DNA of 64,000 nucleotides from positions 108,979-172,978 of the forward strand of contig JANQES010000043.1 in assembly GCA_028278205.1 (NCBI GenBank), given 5' to 3'. The number at the start of each line of letters is the position of its first letter. Within the stretch, counting starts at the first letter, position 1. Shown here one piece after another: positions 60,588 through 64,000 of the stretch. The notes beneath the pieces were generated by a model. The model ran no database searches. It saw only the letters and a program-made list of their open reading frames with translations, and was not told where the DNA came from. Position numbers and translations under genes: made by a program. The DNA is from Rhodothermales bacterium. Lineage in GTDB: Bacteria > Bacteroidota > Rhodothermia > Rhodothermales > Bin80.

Positions 60588-60654
60588 GGTTCGGTTTTCC
60601 TCCTGCGGCGGTCTAAGCCAGCATGGCTGCGCCGCGCATTAAGGGTGGTTGGGA

Positions 60655-60734
60655 TTTGCGATTTTGGATTTTGGATTTTGGATTGGTCCAACAAGGCACC
60701 CAATCGCAAATCCAAAATCTAAAATCCAAAATTT
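60655..60734. repeat. Short-word inverted array (GATTTTGGATT word) between rplJ and rplL
   Basis: Left: GCGATTTTGGATTTTGGATT then TTGGATT. Right: AATCGCAAATCCAAAATCTA then AAATCCAAAATT, touching the rplJ TGA at 60735-60737. It lies inside the ribosomal protein transcript. Confidence 0.85.
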
Positions 60735-61268
60735 TCAGGACTCTTCTTCCTCGCTCTGGATGGCCTCCAGGATGGCGGCGAGGTTGGCGCCCGGCGCCTG
60801 CAAGGCTCCGACGACGTTGGTGATCGGCGCCATGAGCAGGCCGACGACGTCGGCCAGGAGGTCGCTCTTCGATTTGAGGGCGGCCAGCGCATCGATCTGG
60901 TCGCCGCCGTAGATGGCGCCGTCGATGTAGGCTACCTTCAGTTCGGGAAGTTCGAGCTTGGTGTCTTCGGTGAACTTCTTGATGACGCGGGCCGGGGCTG
61001 CCGGCTCTTCGCTGAGGGCCATGGCCGTCGGGCCGTGGAGATGGTCGAAGAGGTCATCGTAGCCGCCGAGGCCTTCGAGCGCCCGGCGCAGCAACGTGTT
61101 CTTGACCACCTTGTACTCAACGCCCGATTCGCGGAAACGCCGCCGCAGATCATTGATCTGATCGACCGTCAGGCCCTTGTAATCGGTCAAATACAGCGCC
61201 GGGATACCGCCTACATGGCCGGTGATCCCTTCGACTTCCGTTACTTTCTGTTCTCTTGTCAATGGCAT
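60735..61268 (-). CDS. rplJ: 50S ribosomal protein L10
   Basis: A 177-residue stalk base protein. MPLTREQKVTEVEGITGHVG, ALYLTDYKGLTVDQINDLRR, KVVKNTLLRRALEGL and GPTAMALSEEPAAPARVIKK are normal blocks; the helical C-terminus that binds L7/L12 dimers is kept (VVGALQAPGANLAAILEAIQ). In other bacteria L10 with L7/L12 represses its own mRNA; a site here is not seen. Confidence 0.97.
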   Translation of the reverse strand: MPLTREQKVTEVEGITGHVGGIPALYLTDYKGLTVDQINDLRRRFRESGVEYKVVKNTLLRRALEGLGGYDDLFDHLHGPTAMALSEEPAAPARVIKKFTEDTKLELPELKVAYIDGAIYGGDQIDALAALKSKSDLLADVVGLLMAPITNVVGALQAPGANLAAILEAIQSEEEES

Positions 61269-61313
61269 GGTTTTATCCTCGAATACGCTCGTGACGCAGT
61301 GAACGATAACGGC

Positions 61314-62027
61314 CTATCGCACGATGTTGAGCACTTCGGCCCGTGTGACGGGAACAGCCGGCCCCATCGTCGTCGATAACGTGATCGAGCGCATGTAGGT
61401 GCCTTTGGCCGAAGACGGGCGCAGCCGGATCACCTCGCGCAAAAACGCCTCGGCGTTCTCCTGAATCTGCTCCTGGCTGAACGAGATGCGGCCGATGCCG
61501 GTGTGCAAGTTGCCTTGCTTATCCACGCGGAAGTCGATCTTACCGGCTTTGACCTGCTTGACGGCCTTGCCCACGTCCATCGTCACGGTGCCACTTTTGG
61601 GGTTGGGCATCAAGCCGCGAGGACCGAGGATGCGGCCCAACCGACCCACCTTCGACATCACGTCGGGCGTGGCGATGACCACGTCGATGTCGGTCCAGCC
61701 ATCCTGGATCTTCTGGACGTAGTCGTCGAGGCCGACGTGGTCGGCGCCGGCTTCCTCGGCTTCGGGTTGTTTGGCTTCGTTGGCCAGCACGAGCACGCGG
61801 ACTTCCTTGCCCGTGCCGTGCGGCAATGCCACGGTGCCGCGCACCATCTGATCGGCATGACGCGGATCGACGCCCAGGCGCAGATCGATGTCTACCGACT
61901 CGTTGAACCTGGCCGTGCCCAGCGACTTGAGCAACGTCGCGGCCTCTGCCAGCGTAAACGGGCCGCCGCCGGCTTCCTTGATCGCCTCGGCAGCCTTCTG
62001 GTAGCGTTTTCCTTTCTTCTTAGGCAT
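61314..62027 (-). CDS. rplA: 50S ribosomal protein L1
   Basis: A 237-residue ribosomal protein starting [20 protein letters not shown]. Blocks: [60 protein letters not shown] and [20 protein letters not shown]. It binds 23S rRNA in the L1 stalk and represses the L11 operon in other bacteria. Open codons upstream of 62027 are not part of L1. Confidence 0.97.
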   Translation of the reverse strand: MPKKKGKRYQKAAEAIKEAGGGPFTLAEAATLLKSLGTARFNESVDIDLRLGVDPRHADQMVRGTVALPHGTGKEVRVLVLANEAKQPEAEEAGADHVGLDDYVQKIQDGWTDIDVVIATPDVMSKVGRLGRILGPRGLMPNPKSGTVTMDVGKAVKQVKAGKIDFRVDKQGNLHTGIGRISFSQEQIQENAEAFLREVIRLRPSSAKGTYMRSITLSTTMGPAVPVTRAEVLNIVR

Positions 62028-62056
62028 GACTGAGTAAGCTATGCGGTTCGAACGCC

Positions 62057-62082
62057 TATTTTTTTGCGTGCGCAAAAAAATA
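62057..62082. repeat. Palindrome between rplK and rplA
   Basis: Arms TATTTTTTTGCG (62057-62068) and CGCAAAAAAATA (62071-62082) with a 2-nt loop, 30 bp upstream of rplA. It could be a terminator-like hairpin, an mRNA processing site or simply a repeat. Confidence 0.6.
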
Positions 62083-62106
62083 AAGGGCTCCCGCTGGTTC
62101 AGAAAG

Positions 62107-62219
62107 GGTTGGTTGTTTTTGGTTTTACTGGCGTCAGTCGCCTTCGGCTCGTGTCAGTTTCTGGTTTTTCGGTTGGATAACACGGAACTAGAAACCAGAA
62201 ACTAGAAACCCGGAACTAG
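62107..62219. repeat. Short-word inverted array (GGTTTCTGGTTTT word) containing the rplK stop
   Basis: Left: GTTGGTTGTTTTTGGTTTT. Right: GAACTAGAAACCAGAAACTA then GAAACCCGGAACTAGA; the TAG stop of rplK (62216-62218, minus strand) is part of the word. The loop has GTCAGTCGCCTTCGGCTCGT. Confidence 0.78.
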
Positions 62220-62656
62220 ACCTCTTCCGGTTTGCCATCGACGACCAGGCCCATCGACCGGGCGGTGCCGGCGATCATCGAGGCGGCCTTGTCGAGGTCG
62301 AAGGCGTTGAGATCCTCCATCTTCTGCTCGGCGATGGCGCGGCAATCGTCCCACGTCACTTTGCCGACTTTCTGGCGCAGCGGATCGCCGGCGCCGCTTT
62401 CGATCTTGGCGGCCTTTTTGAGCAGCACCGCCGCCGGCGGGCTCTTGACGATGAAGGTGAACGTCTTGTCGGCGTAGACGGTGATGACCACCGGCAGCAC
62501 CAGCCCCATGCGGTCTTGCGTCGCCGCGTTGAACTGCTTGCAGAACTCCATGATGTTGACGCCGTGCTGCCCGAGCGCCGGGCCGATCGGCGGCGCCGGG
62601 TTGGCCTGTCCTGCTTTGATTTGCAGTTTGATATATCCGTCGATTTTCTTCGCCAT
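62216..62656 (-). CDS. rplK: 50S ribosomal protein L11
   Basis: A 146-residue ribosomal protein: [60 protein letters not shown] and [20 protein letters not shown] are all standard. It binds the GTPase-associated centre of 23S rRNA. The last codons and stop run into the array. Confidence 0.98.
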   Translation of the reverse strand: MAKKIDGYIKLQIKAGQANPAPPIGPALGQHGVNIMEFCKQFNAATQDRMGLVLPVVITVYADKTFTFIVKSPPAAVLLKKAAKIESGAGDPLRQKVGKVTWDDCRAIAEQKMEDLNAFDLDKAASMIAGTARSMGLVVDGKPEEV

Positions 62657-62780
62657 AATTTTTTTCGGGGAAAAAAATTAAGTGTGTAGGGGATGGTGGG
62701 TTGCGCTGAAAAGGCGCAGCCGCATAGAAAGTAACGACTGCGCCCAAGGTTCCAGACCCCCGCACGCGAAGCGTGCAATT

Positions 62781-62806
62781 AGAATAATTTCGCCAGAAAT
62801 TATTCT
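62781..62806. repeat. Palindrome after nusG
   Basis: Arms AGAATAATTTC (62781-62791) and GAAATTATTCT (62796-62806) with a 4-nt loop. The arm word GAATAATT is also present at the nusG stop codon itself (62816-62823). Next to it GCACGCGAAGCGTGC (about 62762-62776) is a second small hairpin. Confidence 0.65.
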
Positions 62807-62816
62807 ATGCCAGCAA

Positions 62817-63371
62817 TTATTCTTCGTGCTCGACCTGCAAGTAATCGAGTTCGAGCGGGGTCTTGCGGCCAAAGATGGAGACCATCACCTTGACCTTCAT
62901 CTTGTCGGGATAGACTTCATCTACGAAGCCGGTGAAGTTGTTGAACGGCCCATCGACGACCTTGACGGCATCGCCCGGCTTGAAGGGGATCTCCGGCTGT
63001 TCGCCCATTTCACGCGCCTCGTCCACACGACCGAGGATGCGGTCTACCTCGTCGGGGCGCAACGGCGTGGGCTGATCGCCATCGCCCAGGAAGCCCACCA
63101 CCGACGGCAAGCCCGTCACGACGTGCTGCAACTCGTTGTCCATCACGGCGTGGATGAGGATGTAGCCGGGGAAGAACGTCTTTTCGCGCGTGCGTTTTTT
63201 GCCGCCGCGCATCTCAAAGACGGTCTCCGTCGGGATCATGATGTCCGTAAGTTTCTCCTGGAGGTCAAGCCGTTCGATCTCGCGTTCGAGATATTGCTTG
63301 ACTTTCTTCTCGTGCCCGGAGAAGGTTCGCAGCACGAACCATTTACGGACGTTTACTTTCTGCATAGCCAT
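62817..63371 (-). CDS. nusG: Transcription termination/antitermination protein NusG
   Basis: A 184-residue transcription factor. The NGN domain starts KWFVLRTFSGHEKKVKQYLE, with FFPGYILIHAVMDNELQHVV, and the KOW domain is FKPGDAVKVVDGPFNNFTGF. It couples RNA polymerase with Rho or the ribosome. MAMQ at 63371 or MQ at 63365 may be the start; the difference is two residues. It follows secE as usual. Confidence 0.97.
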   Translation of the reverse strand: MAMQKVNVRKWFVLRTFSGHEKKVKQYLEREIERLDLQEKLTDIMIPTETVFEMRGGKKRTREKTFFPGYILIHAVMDNELQHVVTGLPSVVGFLGDGDQPTPLRPDEVDRILGRVDEAREMGEQPEIPFKPGDAVKVVDGPFNNFTGFVDEVYPDKMKVKVMVSIFGRKTPLELDYLQVEHEE

Positions 63372-63418
63372 AGGCCACCTCTTGCCGCTAAAGCACGCCG
63401 TCTTTGCAAACGGGATCC

Positions 63419-63598
63419 TCAGTAGATGAGATCAAGGATTGAGCTGATAACCCGATCGGCGCCGAAGATAAACAGCGCCAACGCCAGGCTCGCCAACAAC
63501 GTAATGACGGTGTTGCTGACAAGCTCCTTGCGCTTGGGCCAGTTGACCTTGCGCATCTCGGTGATCACCTCGTCGATGTAGGCCGGTATGTTCTTCAT
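63419..63598 (-). CDS. secE: Preprotein translocase subunit SecE
   Basis: A 59-residue protein: MKNIPAYIDEVITEMRKVNW, PKRKELVSNTVITLLASLAL, ALFIFGADRVISSILDLIY. The EMRKVNWPKRKEL motif and one membrane helix identify SecE, which clamps SecY in the inner membrane. It lies between tRNA-Trp and nusG, its normal place. Confidence 0.96.
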   Translation of the reverse strand: MKNIPAYIDEVITEMRKVNWPKRKELVSNTVITLLASLALALFIFGADRVISSILDLIY

Positions 63599-63675
63599 GG
63601 TCGATGTTGCCCTGAGCTACTCACAAAAACGGGTCGATCCCACGAACCGACCCGGTAAAAACGCGCTTCCGGAAG

Positions 63676-63748
63676 CACGGGCGGTAGGACTTGAACCCAC
63701 AACCTGCGGTTTTGGAGACCGCCGCTCTGCCAGTTGAGCTACGCCCGT
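63676..63748 (-). tRNA. tRNA-Trp (CCA anticodon)
   Basis: A 73-nt cloverleaf on the minus strand: acceptor ACGGGCG with CGCCCGT, D arm GCTC/GAGC, anticodon stem GCGGT/ACCGC with loop CTCCAAA (anticodon CCA) and T arm GTGGG/CCTAC with TTCAAGT. Discriminator G, and no encoded CCA end. It lies between tuf and secE, as in many bacteria. Confidence 0.96.
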
Positions 63749-63777
63749 AAATTTTTGGGGACGAGCCCCAAAAATTT
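63749..63777. repeat. Palindrome upstream of tRNA-Trp
   Basis: Arms AAATTTTTGGGG (63749-63760) and CCCCAAAAATTT (63766-63777) with a 5-nt loop. A further small one, ATTTTC/GAAAAT, is at about 63790-63804. Both lie between tuf and the tRNA. Confidence 0.65.
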
Positions 63778-63836
63778 AAAGGGTTTACGATTTTCGGAGA
63801 AAATCGATCCCAAATGCGCGAAGCGCACGACATTTT

Positions 63837-63864
63837 CTGGATTGAGGGCTTGCCCTCAATCCAG
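63837..63864. repeat. Palindrome overlapping the tuf stop codon
   Basis: Arms CTGGATTGAGGGC (63837-63849) and GCCCTCAATCCAG (63852-63864) with a TT loop. The tuf TGA lies in the right arm, so the 3' end of the tuf coding sequence itself is one half of the palindrome. Confidence 0.75.
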
Positions 63865-64000
63865 AATCTTGGAGACGACACCGGCGCCGACCGTCCGGCC
63901 ACCCTCACGGATCGCGAAACGCAACCCCTGCTCCATCGCCACCGGCTGGATCAACTTCACCTTGAACTGCGTGTTGTCGCCCGGCATCACCATCTCTACA
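63856..64000 (-). CDS. tuf: Elongation factor Tu, C-terminal part (window edge)
   Basis: The last 47 codons of EF-Tu on the minus strand, cut by the window end: [47 protein letters not shown] and TGA. These are the standard domain III ending. EF-Tu delivers aminoacyl-tRNA to the ribosome. It lies upstream of tRNA-Trp and secE, the classical order. Confidence 0.96.
   Translation of the reverse strand, partial: VEMVMPGDNTQFKVKLIQPVAMEQGLRFAIREGGRTVGAGVVSKILD

Overview
The window looks like chromosomal DNA of a GC-rich Bacteroidota-type bacterium, most likely of the Rhodothermia lineage. Lineage pointers: a secreted protein with a C-terminal type IX secretion sorting domain (11539-13338), a DUF4270-type lipoprotein beside a short glycogen-synthase-like protein (14449-16720), a NagB/PIG-L fusion (8335-10284), an LptD-type outer-membrane protein, DUF3467, and many genes without a Shine-Dalgarno. 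This is inference from gene content; there is no rRNA in the window.

Layout. 0-5.7 kb: msrA, a secreted esterase, a SnoaL-like protein, a CPBP-like membrane protein with degenerate active site, a macrolide-type glycosyltransferase and an A/T-rich HEPN/Abi-type gene. 5.7-7.5 kb: a minus-strand pair made of a radical SAM/SPASM maturase and a small protein with two copies of a C-x2-G-D-T-C-I motif; this is the best candidate for an undescribed system (a RiPP locus). 8-21 kb: dodecin-like protein, NagB/PIG-L, a GHL10-like glycosidase, glycogen synthase-like, DUF4270 lipoprotein, outer-membrane barrel, two paralogous TPR proteins. 21.6-34 kb: OmpA-type lipoprotein, two small lipoproteins (one apparently frameshifted), eno, ftsB-like, ROK glucokinase, lptD, BON protein, GNAT, sucC, an LptF/LptG-type permease. 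34-47.4 kb: DUF3467, cystathionine beta-synthase, hybrid histidine kinase, lon, two related small proteins (one with a histone-H1-like tail), rsgA, pepT, STAS, a small membrane protein, and a serine hydrolase fused to a VanX-like dipeptidase. 47.7-50.9 kb: three A/T-richer membrane/envelope genes without recognised families. 51.6-64 kb: the classical minus-strand block tuf (partial) - tRNA-Trp - secE - nusG - rplK - rplA - rplJ - rplL - rpoB - rpoC.

The most striking feature is in the spacers. Three classes of inverted structure recur. (1) An element with perfect 12-bp terminal inverted repeats (ATGAATTTTGAC) and a 60-62 nt interior: four full copies plus two reduced to about 27 bp. (2) Arrays of short words (about 7-10 bp) repeated in tandem and again inverted, with a different word in different spacers; they usually start within a few bases of a stop codon and even sit inside the ribosomal/RNA polymerase block. 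(3) Perfect short-loop palindromes, also mostly next to stop codons. Class 2 resembles the short tandem repeats long known in filamentous cyanobacteria. In two places arrays run into coding sequence (C-terminus of the glycosyltransferase, N-terminus of LptD), and one palindrome lies inside pepT.
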